From the NCBI RefSeq assembly GCF_036785885.1, contig NC_092324.1, positions 31,981,001-32,045,000 on the forward strand: a stretch of 64,000 nucleotides of DNA, read 5' to 3'. The notes beneath the pieces were generated by a model. It was not told where the DNA came from. It saw only the letters and a list, made by a program, of their open reading frames with translations, and did not search any database. The translations under genes and the position numbers were made by a program. This stretch comes from Coffea arabica. Taxonomy: Eukaryota; Streptophyta; Magnoliopsida; Gentianales; Rubiaceae. This document shows positions 34,581 through 47,670 of the stretch, in pieces; within the stretch, counting starts at the first letter, position 1; each line of letters opens with the position of its first letter.

Positions 34581-35946
34581 TACATATGTATGTGTGTATG
34601 TATGCATGCATGTATTACAAAGGGAGTTTTCAGTGTAGACCCCTTGAGAGAGAACTATTGATCCTCTTTTCCTTATATTTTTGCATTATTTTTTTCCAAA
34701 AAAATTGATTCATGTTTTTTTGTTTGAGTCATAATCAGATTAGTCTCTTTGTTTGATATTTAAGTCAAATGTTTTAACCAAATCCACAAGGAACTATCCT
34801 TCAATGATAAAGTCTATATTTAGATTCTCTTTTATTATTGTATGTTTTTATCCCTAATCTTAAGGATTTTAAAATTCACCTTAAAATTCACGTTATCGGT
34901 ATAAAATGAATGTGAGTAGTTAGAATAAAACTATCAAGCAATAGTAACTAATCCTTTGTCAAACACAAATTTTAAATTATCATATCTTTATCTAATTACA
35001 TAGAAGTAGAAATTTAAAACCTCATGGCTCTATTTATAAGTACCAACATCAATAAGATTGTTAATCAAATCATATATAGTCACAATGTCAAAAAAAAATT
35101 TGGTTTTCTCCTCTTGCAGGTTATTCAAGTTTTTTGCTAGTTCTTTCATAGGCAAGGACTTACTTCGATGTATGCTCTTGAAAGTTACAAATTATTTCAC
35201 CTAATAAATTATTTATTTGTTTTTTTTGAAGAAAAAGTGAAGATGGTAATTTATGAAGTTAATAAAGGAGGTGGGACTCGCAAGAATACTCAGCTCGGTT
35301 CTTTAGTTTTCTTTTTCTTTTTCTCCTTGTCTTTTTAGTTTGTTCCTAAATCCTACTCATAAAGTCAATTTGTTTTTTTTATTATTATCTTTTATTTATA
35401 CGGTTCTAAGTTTATAACGGGTATCAAATTTCAGGTAATATTTTTCTACATGGAAAAGAAAGTCGATTCCAAAGTCCGAGTTCCTGACTTTGTGGCATGC
35501 AAGCTAATTAACTTTTCAATATTGATATAACACCAATGACAAATTTTTAGGTAAAATCACAATTAACCTTTGATGAAAGTGGCTTTTCCAAACGAATTTT
35601 GAAATTGTTTGATATTAGAGTTGGGGGTGAGTTTTACTGTATCTACTTCTAATGAGCAATTTATCCAGACATTCTTTTAATGAAAAATTTCAGAAACAAG
35701 TTCTCGCAAATGCATCAAACAATTACTTTAGCTTGGTTTTGACTTTAGTAAATAGGTTGAAAGATTATTTGATTATTAATCTCTTTTTTTTTTGTTTCCT
35801 TTTGTATTTCTTCTATTATTTCTTTCTTTTTTTGTAATGTAACTTATTATGTAAATCATTTCTAACTATGTACTTGTTTTGTTGGAAAAAGGTAACCTCG
35901 GCATGGTTAAGAAGTGTGATAAAGAATTTTGAATACATAATCTAAT
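34581..35946. other. Intergenic, nothing recognised
   Basis: A (TG/TATG) simple repeat lies at about 34585-34612. The rest is AT-rich DNA without a supported gene. Confidence 0.3.
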
Positions 35947-35954
35947 ATCACAAC

Positions 35955-38900
35955 TAGGGCTGTTCACGACTCGAGCAGCTTGAGCCATAGCTCGGCTCGA
36001 GCCGTTCGTTAATACAAATGAGTCGATCTCAAGCCTTCATTTTTTAGATTCGATAGCTCGACGAGCCGCTCGAAAGCTCAAGTTATATGTGAAATTACTG
36101 AAATACCCCTATATCAATGGAAATTTACAAGAAGCCCTGTTTCTCTAATTAGGTTCCCAAATTCCCATTTCCCTTATCCGAAAATTCCCAATTTCTCATC
36201 TGTCTGAAATTTCTTCTGCCATCGCTACGTCCACTAGCTCCACCTCCGAGCTATTCTACCGGCGCAACCCACTGAGCCCACCTTTACCAGGACCACCACT
36301 CCCCATCGTGTCTAACATCCCCGCTCCTCAGATCGTTGGTTGCCTGCCACTGAGCTCGACCGATGCTGGCTGCTGCTGAGTTGGACTTGGTGCTGCTACT
36401 AGCCTGCTATTGAGCTCGACTGGTACTACTGCTACTGAGATCGAGAGCTGCTGCTACTAAGCTCAAGTGCTGCTACTACTGAGCTCGACTGTTGCTGCTG
36501 CTACTGAGTAGATTGTTAGTTCCTCTTTCCACAACTTAATTTCGAGCTAATTACTGCTAATATTGGTTTCTTTTTTTATGTTTCTTGCACAAGGTTCTTT
36601 TATTAGAACTTGAAATAGACGACAATTACAAATTGGTAGTAGTGAAATTCGGATGTTCTGATTAGGAGTGTAGATTGTAGTGTGAATAGTCGAGTAATCC
36701 TCAAAATTAATAGCCCTTATATATTAAAGGATTATTACTTGGTTGAGCAGAATGATGGGGTATGGCTTTTAGCTAGAGGATTTGCGCATTCTTTCTAATC
36801 CTGGGTTGAGAGTTGCAAAAGGAAAAGATGAGATGAAATTGAGCAACAATTTAGCAGTATCTTTAGTGTAATTTCTATAGTGTTGCGCTTGGCTTATTTC
36901 TTAATTAATTCTCAGCCTATGAGCTTTATCTGGATCTCGATACAGCTCATTATGCTGGGCAAGTTTCATTTCTCTACAAGAAAAAACTTGTTCACCTGAT
37001 ACTGTTTCAAAACTAGATGTTCTCGCATTCTGGGGAGTCATCTTGCATGCTCGTAAGAAAAAAGATTTTTTTTTAACTTTTTTGTTCTTCACGTGTACAA
37101 TCATTAGGTCTTGTTTATGTGCATCCATATTAGTGATCTACTGATTCCTATTTTGATTTATCAACTCTATGTCCTTGATGAAGCCAGCTGCTAATTATGG
37201 ATAAATAAGGACCAAAATCCATCCTAATGCTCTGGTACTTTGATAAATGGTATGGCTAGATAGAAGAGTACATTTCATCATGGCACTAACTTTGATAAAT
37301 GATTTTTTCGCAAGTATTTCAGCTGTAATGGTAACGGAAGGTGGTAGCTCCTAGGTGATGGTGCTGCTACTGCTATTGTGATTTGTGAGCTGTCCACGTA
37401 CATAATACTGAACTGAGTAGAGGGATGATTAAACTGGTAGAGCTGTTTCAACTTTATGACATTTCTTGTTAATATTGAGTTGAGAACTGTAAGCAATCCT
37501 TTGTGAACAAGTTTCCCTGTATTTTAAGATCTCTCTATGTGAAATTAGGAGTGCAAGGGTTTTCCAATCTCAAGTCTTTCGGTCTAGACACATTTGAATG
37601 AGTAATTTCTGAAAATTTCATGATTGCTTAATTCTTCACTCTATAAATTCTTTGGATTAGCTAAGCCTATTAACGTGTTTTATTGTTTTTGTTCACTGTT
37701 AATAGCTAAAAGAATGCTGCTTATATCTTTCTTTTTTTTTTTCTCTGTGTATAGCTAAAAGAAATTGAGACTGTAAGATGGATACATCCAACCAAGAGCA
37801 GTCTTCACCAATTATTAGATCAGTTGGTGATTCCGCTAGTCCTGTGAATATCGCTGACAAAGATACTGTTGTTAACATTCATGAAGAGTTGGAATTCTCT
37901 CTTGGAGATGAAGAATTGGAGAGTGAAGATGAGGCATTAGAAGGTGATACACATACAACCATTGAAACAACCAATCAAGAGGCTGTTGAAGATGATGGTT
38001 TGGATGCTTTTAGGAAAAAAAAGAGGGCTAGAAAATCAGTGGCATGGGATGATTCAAAGATGTTGAAGTTGGCGCTCAAAAAACTCTCATGTCGGAGTGT
38101 ATTCATTGCAATGCAAAATTCAAGAAGACGAAAACTAGTGCAACTTCAAGTTTGCTAAAGCATAGGAAGTCATGTGCTATCCGATTGCAAAAACTAAAAA
38201 AAGCCGTACAACAAACAAAGATAAATTTTCCACCTGCTGATTCTGCTGAAACTTCTCAGGCTTACCTTCACATCGAAACATTTGATATGGCAGACATGAG
38301 AGAAGCTACTGCTGAATGGATGCTTATGCATAAGCATCCATTTTCAATAGTGGAGGAAGAGGGTTTCAACTTGATGCAAAAAAGAGGAATGCCCGAATAG
38401 CAAAGAATTAGTCAGACTATGAACAGAAATGAGTACATGTCAGTTTATGAAAAAGAGAAGACAAAATTGAAGAACCAATTAAAGAAAGTCAAAAAAATCA
38501 GCTTGACTACAGATCTTTGGACGTCCAAGAACTAAAAAAATGAGTATATGGTCGTAACCGGGCATTGGATTGATAGTCATTGGAGATTGCAGAAACGAGT
38601 CCTCAATTTTGTGCACGTCCCTCCTCCACATCGGGGCATCCAAATTGCGGATGCTATTTTCAAATGTTTAACAGATTGGAGAATTGAGAGCAAGGTTTAT
38701 ACAGTTTCAGTCAATAATGCCTCAAATAATGATAGTGCACTGAGATGTTTGAAGGACACTTTCTCCAGAAATAAGTGTCTATTAGTAAAAGAAAAGTTAT
38801 TTCATGTGAAATATTGTGCTCAGATACTGAATTTGATGATTCAAGACAGGCTCAGTTAGATCAAGGAAATAGTTGACACAATCAGGGATAGTGTGAAGTT

Positions 38901-41188
38901 TATCAATAAGACAGATGGAAGACGCTTGCAATTTGCTGAAATTGTACGCCAGCTGTAGCTGCCGAAAAAAAGCTAATTTATGACTACAAGGCAAGGTGGA
39001 ATTCTACTTATGAGATGCTGACTTGTGCACTGAAGTTTCAAGACGTTTTTCCAAGATACAGTGATAGAGAGCCAAATTATAATTTTTGTCCAACCGCAGA
39101 AGATTGGGAAAAGGTTTCAAAAGTATGCAGCATTTTAAAAGCTTTTTGGACAGCAACTCATGTGATATTTGGTAGTGATTATCCGACAGTAAATTTATAT
39201 ATAAATGAAGTTTGTCGGATAAAAGTACTACTAGATGGTAAGGTTGATGATGAAGATGACTTTGTCCGATCAATGGTGCAAAAGATGAAGGTGAAATTTG
39301 ATAAGTACTAAGGTGAATGTAACTTGTTAATAGCTATAGCAGCAATTTTGGACAACAGCTATTTTGGATCCCAGATGCAAGATGAGAGTCATAAACTATT
39401 GATTTCCATTGCTTTATCCTCCACATGAAGTGCAAAGCAATATAGGCAAGGTTTGACAAGTTTTGTATGACCTATATGATGAATATGTGGAGATACATGT
39501 TTCAGGCCAAAGTGGATCATCTTCTCAACTACTAATCGGCAATGATCATCCAACCAAGAGCAGCAGTAGTGCATCTTCATCAGTGACCCATGTTTCGAGT
39601 ATGAGTGAATTTCTGACCCATATTACTACCGTTGAAAGTGTTCAACCCGTTAAGAATGAGTTGGATACCTACTTTGAAGATGGTCTCCTCACAGCTGCAG
39701 ATGATTCAACGGTAGACATCGTGAATTTAGATGCCTTGAAGTGGTGGAAAGACACAACAAAATACAAGATTCTTCCCAAGATGGCTGCTGATATTTTAGC
39801 CATTCCTATAAGCACTGTAGCTTCAGAAGCTACATTTAGTGCTGGAACTAGAGTAATTGACTCTTACCGTGCTTCCTTGGCTCCATAAACTATAGAAATG
39901 TTGATGTGTGCTGGAGATTGGTGTCGTAAGCTACACGGGTGAAGAAAAGGGAAAAGGTGACTAAAAAGCAAAATTATCACACATAATATTTAAAATATAC
40001 CTTACTATTTCTTAATTTCTTTTATTTTAATTTTTTGTTTTTGCAGAAATTGAAGAATAGACAAGAGATTGTGTTGCCTATTTCTTGACTTCGGAGATGT
40101 TTGAGGTAATTTACCTTTAATTTCCTATTTGGAGTTTTGTCCAATTGTAACTCATGGTATTAAGACCTTAATGCTTTTAATTTGGAAGTTTCTTAGCTAT
40201 TTTTTTGGTCCTTTTCTTGGCTAGTTTGTAGCTGCATTTAAGGTTTATATTTGCTGATTTGTTGGGCTATTTCTTGATGGCTTTTGTGTTGGATTTCTCT
40301 CAACTGCTACACTGAAGTTGTGTGGTTTTTTTTAGCAACTTGCTGATTTTTGCTGCTTAATAAACCAGCAACGTTGGAGACGTCTTGTTTGTCTTCTTGT
40401 TGTTTCATTGTCTTTGTTGATATGGACAGTTTTTTGTAGCTGGTTGGTCCCTTTTTTTTGGCTACTTTTTAGCTATGTTTAAAGCTATTTTTTTGCTGGT
40501 TTCTCGTGTTAGAATTTCTCATTCAATGGACTGATTTTTTCACTTTTTTTGGCTGTTGTTTTACTTTTTTTTTTTGGCAGCCCACTTGCTGGTTTCTTTT
40601 GCTTCTTAATATAGTTAATGTTGAAGAGCTTATGCATCGGAGCTCGGCTTGTTGATGAAGTGTTGAAGACACTATTTACATTTGAAACTTGTTGGTGAAT
40701 TACTGTACTTTATTTCCTTATGTGACAATGGTTGAATATTTCAAGTGTTGGACATTTAGATTTTTATGTCTTATATGTTTATGATTGTATTAGTGGATAA
40801 TTTGTAAGCCTCAAGATCAAGAATATGGGAAAATTGTTGTTATCATGCTCAAATTTTATCAAAAATATGCGGACAAAAATGCTGTTTTCTTCTCAAATTT
40901 CCAGAAAATCCAAGCTGATTTCGAGTTCGAACTCGAGCTCCTAACAAACTAGAAATCGAACTAAATTCGAGCTTCATGCGAGCTAGAAAATCGAGCGAAA
41001 CTCGAGCTGCTCGTGAGCTAGAATTCGAGCTAGGCTCATGAGCCATAAGCCGAATTTGCCTTTTCCTTAATCGAGCTGAGCTCAAGCTCCATTTTCTGAG
41101 CTCGATAAGCTCGAGCTCGCATATAAATAAGTGTAACTCGACTCGATAAATTCAAAACTCGATTTGACTCAACTCGTTTGCACCCCTA
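35955..41188 (+). mobile_element. hAT-superfamily DNA transposon, 5.2 kb, decayed
   Basis: The ends are TAGGGCTGTTCAC on the left and TTTGCACCCCTA on the right, imperfect inverted repeats of the hAT type. Flanking 8-bp direct repeats are ATCACAAC (35947-35954) and ATCATAAC (41189-41196), one mismatch apart. Subterminal regions (about 35965-36090 and 40915-41180) are full of gctcga/tcgagc motifs in both orientations, the kind of repeats hAT transposases bind. The interior carries a broken transposase. A low-complexity 'ctgctgctactgagctcgac' array lies near 36360-36510. Confidence 0.88.
37778..39943 (+). pseudogene. hAT transposase (BED finger, RNase H-like, dimerisation domain)
   Basis: ATG at 37778 opens an acidic N-terminus (DEELESEDEALEG), followed by a frameshift near 38085. 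A BED-type zinc finger follows (ECIHCNAKFKK, then LLKHRKSC). Then come pieces of the catalytic core (ISLTTDLWTSKN, then GHWIDSHWRLQKRVLNF). The C-terminal hAT dimerisation region is at about 39740-39887 (LKWWKDTTKYKILPKMA, then STVASEATFSAG). Stops at 38398-38400, about 38533, 38857-38859 and 39309-39311, with further frameshifts, disable it. It belongs to the plant Ac/Tam3-like group that includes domesticated BED-hAT proteins, but this copy is not domesticated. Confidence 0.88.
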
Positions 41189-41287
41189 ATCATAACATTA
41201 TTTTGGATTTTCGTGTGTGGCAAGGGAGAAAAATTTTTGTTGTTGCATTATATTTTTTTGCCTTTCTTGGATTATGAAAGATTTAGA

Positions 41288-42064
41288 TTGATCAATTCTT
41301 GGCTTTGATGATTAACGAAATAAAATGATGATTTAGACTAATATTTCAATTCAGTTTTTCATTAGTATTGGTGCTCAATATTTGGTAAAGGAAAGAAAGT
41401 AAAACAAGATGGAACAAAGTTTTTCGCTGAGCATTGGACACATAGCTAGACTATTTGACATCCGACAGATTAAAAAGAAACTTTGGAACTCTTTGTTTAT
41501 GTCAAGCGCATCTTTTGGAAATTGTATCGGACGTCCGAAACTTCTAATAAAGACTTACTCAACACGCCTTCAGACATAGAGTTGGACGTAGAGCAATTGG
41601 ATCGAACGTAGAAGAATTGGATTGTAGCTATTTGAGGGTAAACCTGAGTGAGTTGTAAAACTCTTTAACTCAACAAAAAAGTTTTAGGGTGAGTAAAGAG
41701 TGATCCTTTATTTGTATAAGTTGGTTAGCTTCACCAACAACTGAAAAAGTTACTAGTGGATTCAACTCCAAGTTTGAAAGAAGTTTGAGAGTTGATTGGC
41801 TTGCAATCCTTTTACCTTATTGTTTTCTTTTTGTTACTTGTTTGTGTGGCTTAATTTGCTATTCTTGTTATTGTGTTTGCTTGAGTGTTTGTTTACTTAA
41901 ACTATTTTGATTAAAAAATTGGGTGAATATTTGCAATTATTTGCTTGTTTCTTAAACAATCTAATTCACCCCCCTTAGATTGTTTTGGACCTTATAATTA
42001 GTATCAGAGTTTGGTCTTCTAGAAATTAAATTCAATCGGCTTAGGAGTAAAAATGACAACCAAA
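41288..42064 (+). mobile_element. Second Sirevirus-type LTR with degenerate primer site and gag start
   Basis: 41288 to 41996 resembles the 877-bp LTR in layout: 'ttgatcaattcttggc' at the start, a CGGACGTCCG palindrome near 41528, 'ggcttgcaatccttt' and 'cctta' close to the end. A mutated primer site (ttagtatcagagt, 41998-42010) and 'aaaatgacaacca', matching the gag start of the element at 29754, follow. Similarity to the Sirevirus stops at about 42064, where pararetrovirus-like sequence takes over. Only one LTR was found. Confidence 0.6.
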
Positions 42065-44290
42065 TCTATTTTCCCTCCAAATATCATTTTGTGCCACAAA
42101 CACTAACCAAAACCCTAGAATACTAAAATTTATCTTGACAGATTTCCAGTCTGTAATCTTCAAACCTCATGATAGAGAATTGAAAGATAAGAATGGTAAT
42201 CCCATAGGGAAGGTAGTCAATACTCATTCTTGTGCACAAATTCTCAAAGCTGTTAGGTCCTCTGAATGGGGAATCAACCTGAGTTGACCGAAATCATCTA
42301 CAATTCCCTTTAATCCTCTTGGATATACTTATTGGGATTATAAGGTAGTATGGTTTCATGCCTTTTCATTCCAAAATGAACTAAACCAGTATTCATACCT
42401 ATTTTATTTCACGAAGACAAACAAGTACAATTTCCCTACTTGGTTTGTAACCTGCTGGAATGCATATGGATCAAACCTACAAATTCTCCCACCAGATGTG
42501 AAGGAAGGTTACCAAATATTTGAACAAATATTTGAACCACCATATAGTTATCTTCCTATTAGCCTACACTATTTTTCAATCATCCACAACCATTTCTTCT
42601 TTCAATCTCTTAGTCAAACCTTATGAAATACCAAATACATTCCATAAAAAACTCCAACATAAGCCTATGAGTAAACTTGAAAGGAGAATAGATAAGATTG
42701 AACAATCCTTTGTTACTCCTATAAACAAACAAAAGACAGTAGAACAAGGATTGACCTCTATTAACCAACTTGTCAAATAGTCGGCTTGTACTTTAGAATA
42801 CCCTAAACTAGAATCCCCTACAATTGACTTGTATTCTTGAAGAACCATCACCAGAATCTCCTGCATCAGCTAATCAACCCTACTAAATAAACAGCTTGTG
42901 TCTTACATGAACCTGCTCTAGAATCCTTAGCCTCTTCTTCCAATCAAATAGCTGAACTTAGCATATCCTGACCATCCTACAATCCAACTCCAAATTGAAA
43001 AAATCCCCTTAAACTCTATTACTCTAGGGTAATTTACCCAGATGTCCTTATAGTAGAAAAACATATATCTTTCAAAACTCCGACAATGCTAACAATATCT
43101 ATGAATGGAGCGTAGATAGAGTTTCTGAGTACAACATAATCACAATCCTCCAACCAATGACAATAACAGCCACGGTCTATCTTACAAATCATGGATGTAC
43201 TGACAAACTTGTAGATTATTTCCTCACAATAGGATTAACAGGACAGCTTAAGGGATGATGGAATGAACATCTCACCTTAGAAGACAAAGAGAAGATACTA
43301 AATGCAATTAAACTAGATACAAATGGAGAACCAATCTTTCAAGATGGTGAGACTATCTCAGATGCAGTAGCAACCTTGATCTCCACAATTGCAAAGATAT
43401 TCATTGGTGATCCAGGGATATTCAGAGACAAGTCCTCAGAACTACTAAACAATCTCAAATGTAGGAATCTTTCAGATTTTAGGTGGTACAAAGACACTTT
43501 TCTGACTTGCATATATGCAACATTAGGTAGTAATCAAGCATACTGGAAGGAAAAGTTCTTAGATGGTCTCCCTAAATCATTAAGAGACTTGTCTAAGAAG
43601 AAATCCAAACCCAATATGATGGTGTTTTACCATGGGAAACAATTATTCATGGACAATTAACTAGCGAAATTCAACAAGTCAATCCAAAAATTTGCAGGCA
43701 AGACAAGATGCTCATATAGCTTGCAAAAGGCCGAGTACAAAGAACAAAGGACCTTAGTTCTTTCTGAGAACAATTTGGTCTACCCAGTTATCGTACAAAA
43801 ACTAGAAGAAAACCTAAACCTTTATCAAAACCTTCTCAACAAAAAAAGAAAAACCTTACCCTATAAATCTAGAAAACTGTTACATCCCCCAAAAAATCAA
43901 ATCCAACTCCTATCCAATACTCACCAACTTTACCAACAATTGTATGTCACAGATGCAAACAACCTGGACATATAACTAGATATTGCAAATTAAACAAAAG
44001 AATCAGCACTGTTGTTGCAGATGAAGGAGTATTGAATCAATTATCCAACTTCTTTGTAGAAACTGACAGTGATGATTCAAAATGAGAATAAGAAAACTAT
44101 GCAAACCAACTTGAGGATGATGATGTTTCATCTTTGTCTTCCAACAGTGATGAAGATGGAGAAGGAGGATAAGCAACTCTAAATGTCTTGACAAAGGAAC
44201 AGGGCCTTCTTCTCGATGTCATAGAAACCATTCCCGACCCTGAGAAGAGATAGTTCTATTTCAATAAATTCAAAGAATCTTTAAACAAAC
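42065..44290 (+). pseudogene. Endogenous caulimovirid-like capsid (and upstream) region
   Basis: This is a broken plus-strand frame. The 5' part (about 42125-42540) reads NPIGKVVNTHSCAQILKAV and TNKYNFPTWFVTCWNAYG. The next part (43250-43660) reads LSDFRWYKDTFLTCIYATLG and WKEKFLDGLPKSLRD, like a pararetroviral coat protein. A perfect CCHC knuckle, CHRCKQPGHITRYC, is at 43945-43986, followed by an acidic stretch (about 44100-44170). Many stops and frameshifts interrupt it. The 5' part may be movement-protein-like, but I am unsure. It probably belongs to the same virus group as the protease/RT block at 27702-29189; in a virus the coat region precedes the protease, so here the order is inverted along the chromosome. 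Confidence 0.6.
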
Positions 44291-44298
44291 CATCAAGT

Positions 44299-44701
44299 AT
44301 GTATATATATATAATTATAACCAGTTTCTTTCTTTATTTGTCATTGTCTAAATTGAACTTGTAACACCCCATATATCAACAATCTAGGTTTCCTGTCTAA
44401 GGAAGGCTTTCATTAAAGCCTTAAAACAAAAAGAAGACATAATGTTAAGGAGTTATAATTAGCCAACAAGCCCTCCAAAGATTAAATCCTAAGATATATG
44501 TATATATATAAGTATAACCAATTTCTTTCTTTCTTTGTCATTGTCTACATTGAACTTGTAACACCTCATATATCGACAATCTAGGTTTCCTGTCTAAGGA
44601 AGGCTTTCATTAAAGCCTTAAAACAAAAAGAAGACATAATGTTAAGGAGCTATAATTAGCCAACAAGTCCTCCAAAGATTCTCCAAAGATTAAATCCTAA
44701 G
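44299..44701. repeat. Tandem duplication of about 200 bp
   Basis: Copy 1 (44299-44493) and copy 2 (44494-44701) share 'cattgaacttgtaacac' -like, 'aggtttcctgtctaagg' and 'taaagccttaaaac' blocks, at about 93-95% identity by eye. Copy 2 has a small internal duplication (ctccaaagatt). It abuts the viral fragment. Confidence 0.85.
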
Positions 44702-44779
44702 GTGGCAACTCATAATTTGTTCTTTGTGACAAAAGTTGACTATTTATCCATGAGAAATTTGGCCTTAAAACCATTTTTA

Positions 44780-45290
44780 TTGAATCAAAATGTGTTAGGA
44801 TCAAGCACTTAGCACTACACAAATAGTAATTGCTGTTAGAGAAGGCACGACTTTATTTTCTTAAACATTTTGGCAGCACAATATATCACAGTCGATTAGC
44901 ATGAGGGGTTGCACCTCCCATGGGTGCTATGGGTTTGGCAGTTAGTCTACAGCTAGTTATATTCTGATGCTAACCATAAAGGTCAACAATCACCCCTTTC
45001 CCCTGCCAAACACCAACCTAGGAGATTCAAACCAGTGCCGTTGCTCTGATACCAATTATAAGGTTCAAGCGCTCACCACCATACCAAAAACAATTGTTGT
45101 TAGTAATTGTGTAATTTTATTTCCTTAAACACCTTCGTAGCACAAAGCACAACATCATGCTCGATCAACATGTGCTCATCAGCATGAGAGGCTACAACCC
45201 CTATGGGTGCCACAAGTCAGACAGTTAATCCATAGCCAATTACATTCTCCTGGTTCAAAAAATGGTGCTAATGATCATAAAGGCCAATAA
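44780..45290 (-). repeat. LTR-retrotransposon remnant, minus strand, two diverged copies
   Basis: Two diverged copies (about 44795-45055 and 45065-45290) share 'taacaatt..cttaaacac', 'agcatgag..gg' and 'atgggtgc' blocks. At 45043-45054, GCTCTGATACCA is the exact reverse complement of the tRNA-Met primer-binding site, which suggests that the first copy ends at the LTR/PBS junction of a minus-strand element. No coding part was found. Confidence 0.4.
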
Positions 45291-47334
45291 AAAGGAAGGT
45301 AATGTTTTTTTATTTATGTGTAGTATTTTAAATAAATAGACATGTAAAGTTGGAACATTTACTTAAAATGATATCACATGGAAATAGTGGTGGAGTTAAG
45401 AAAATATTTCTACAGAGGCACAAATGTATTAGAGTCATTTTAGTTGTATGGCCGGGAACAATAGTAAATATTCACATAGTAGATAATAATAGTTAGAAAT
45501 ATAATAACTATTAATAAATAAAACAAGCGGATATAAAAGAACCCTCTAATGCTCTACAACACATTAATTTACCTTTTTCTAGTAAATTATACATAATTCC
45601 CTTGTGATTTTTCATGTTATCACATTACCCTTTTAAAGTTTCAAAATATCCGTAAAACCTTCTCATTATTTTATGTAAGGTGAAAAATAGTTGGAAAGTA
45701 TCACTAGTTACGAAGGTTGGTATACCAGATGTGATCTGAAAGTGCATCACATGGAATCATAATATCTACTTAACCCCTTATAATTTGCTTGAATATTTAC
45801 TATACCCCCTTGTGGCTTTTGTACTTATCCACATAATATCTCTATAGTTTTTATGCAAAGTTCTTAGATCATTTAATTTTTTGTTCAAGTGAGGAAAACA
45901 CTTGTATTTCAGCTATTGATATGACAAAGGATATTTTTCGTCAAGTTTCTACTTAATATGAAACTATAGGAACTTATGTGGATATTTTAAAATGTGAGAA
46001 GTCATGTAATAATATCTGAAACAACTGGGTCTTGAGTTTGTGTTTGTAGTTATAAGTTAGTTACTAAATATTGTTATTAAATTACTCATTGGTATATAAT
46101 TCCATTTAATTTCTACCAATTATTAGTGTAAATACTGCATTTTTAACAAATCAATACATGAAATGCATAATTTACTTTAATAAATGGGACACATTGGTAA
46201 ATCAGTAAGATAAAAATAAAATTTATTGAAAGTTTTTTGACTAAAATTGAAAGTTTCCTTTAGTTAGTGGGGGCACCAATATATAGGTCTACCATTGCAC
46301 AAAAATAAGTTCAAGATGCTAACAACTTGGACTTTTGCAATCTAAGTACTATCTTTCAAAACTTGAAGAACCTACTTGTAAATAGATGAAACTCTTGCCA
46401 TGATGTCCCCAAGCCTCAACACGTGTCCAGTCACATATAAAGTAGCAGCACAAGTGTCTTTCCCACTCGTCCATGCCATTTGACATGTTTCTTATGACAC
46501 GTTACTATATTGTATAGCCTTCTTACACTTAGGGGTGCTATTGAGTCACAGGTCAAATTTCACTATATTCAAACTTAACCCTTAGTAGTTAAGTTCAAAT
46601 TCAAACTCAAACTTGACAAGATTTTTAATTTTACAACTCGACCTCAAGTCGAGCAACCCAGTCAATCAAGTTAATCCAAATTTCTGGTTTCAAAAAAAGA
46701 ATAAAGAAAAGAAAATGATAACTGATAACCCAAGAAATTTCAAAGCCAAAAAAACCAAAAATTCAACCCCTATCATTACATATTTTCCTAATCAAATTTC
46801 AATATAGAAACTTAAAAACCATCAGACTTTCAGATCGTTGGAAACCCAAAAATTTCCCCATAGGTTATCGATTCCTAGATCATTAGAGGTGCTCCAGATC
46901 ATTCAATGATTAGATGGGTAAGAGATCCTTAGGAAACTAAAAGACTTAACAAAAAGAATATGGTAGCACCTATCCATTTGGTAGTGGTAGTATTAGATTA
47001 TAGAAACTTAACAATCATGCAATTTTGACTGGACTTTTGGAATTTGATTAAGAACGAAAGCAAGAATGTAAAGCAGCAACAATAGAAAATTGGGGAGAGA
47101 GAGTGATTAAGAGGAGGGATTCGAGAGAGAAATAGGCAAAGAGAGCGATGATGGAGGAAACAGAAATGATTGAGAAGGTTTGTTTTGGGAGGGGTTGTTG
47201 GAGATTAAGAATTAAGAGAAAGAAGAGTGATGTCTGGGCTATGAGATATGTTTAGGTATTTTTAAATTCTCATTAGTTGTTATGCCTCCAACCTCACGTG
47301 TATTCCTTCAAAAAAAAATACCTTCACTTGTGTA
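45291..47334. other. Intergenic transposon-like debris, no gene
   Basis: About 45590-46020 contains 'acataattcccttgtgatt' and 'ccccttgtggcttttgta' blocks in both orientations, like an old inverted-repeat element. 46530-46680 carries 'taggggtgctattgag' and 'actcgacctcaagtcgagc', resembling a hAT end. No coding region is supported. Confidence 0.35.
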
Positions 47335-47505
47335 GACACTATCAATGTACTTGAAAAATAAAGTTTGTATACATTAATAGTTTACACAAGTGGGGCTGGA
47401 TGCATGCTAAATACACCAATATAACATTTAAATTCAAATTCTATTTAGTTACCATCCATTTGGCCAGTTTGAATATATATTGTCAATATATACAAATTTT
47501 ATTCT
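47335..47505. mobile_element. MITE copy ('gtatacactgtcag' family)
   Basis: It begins 'taaagtttgtatacattaat' and ends 'atattgtcaatatatacaaa', with 'atttaaattcaaattcta' in the middle. It is more diverged than the other copies. Confidence 0.45.
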
Positions 47506-47600
47506 TTAAGTAATCATATATATATATATATATATAATAAAGTCGTATTCTCATTTTTATCCTTTTATTTTCAATATATACAAATTTTATTCTTTAAGTA

Positions 47601-47639
<39 letters not shown>

Positions 47640-47670
47640 AAGTCGTATTCTCATTTTCATCCTTTTATTT
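47482..47670. repeat. Tandem duplication with TA runs
   Basis: 'tcaatatatacaaattttat' to 'atccttttattt' is present twice (47482-47570 and 47571-47670). Each copy contains a (TA)n run of different length, then 'ataataaagtcgtattctca'. The duplication joins the MITE end to the start of the Helitron-like region. Confidence 0.8.
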
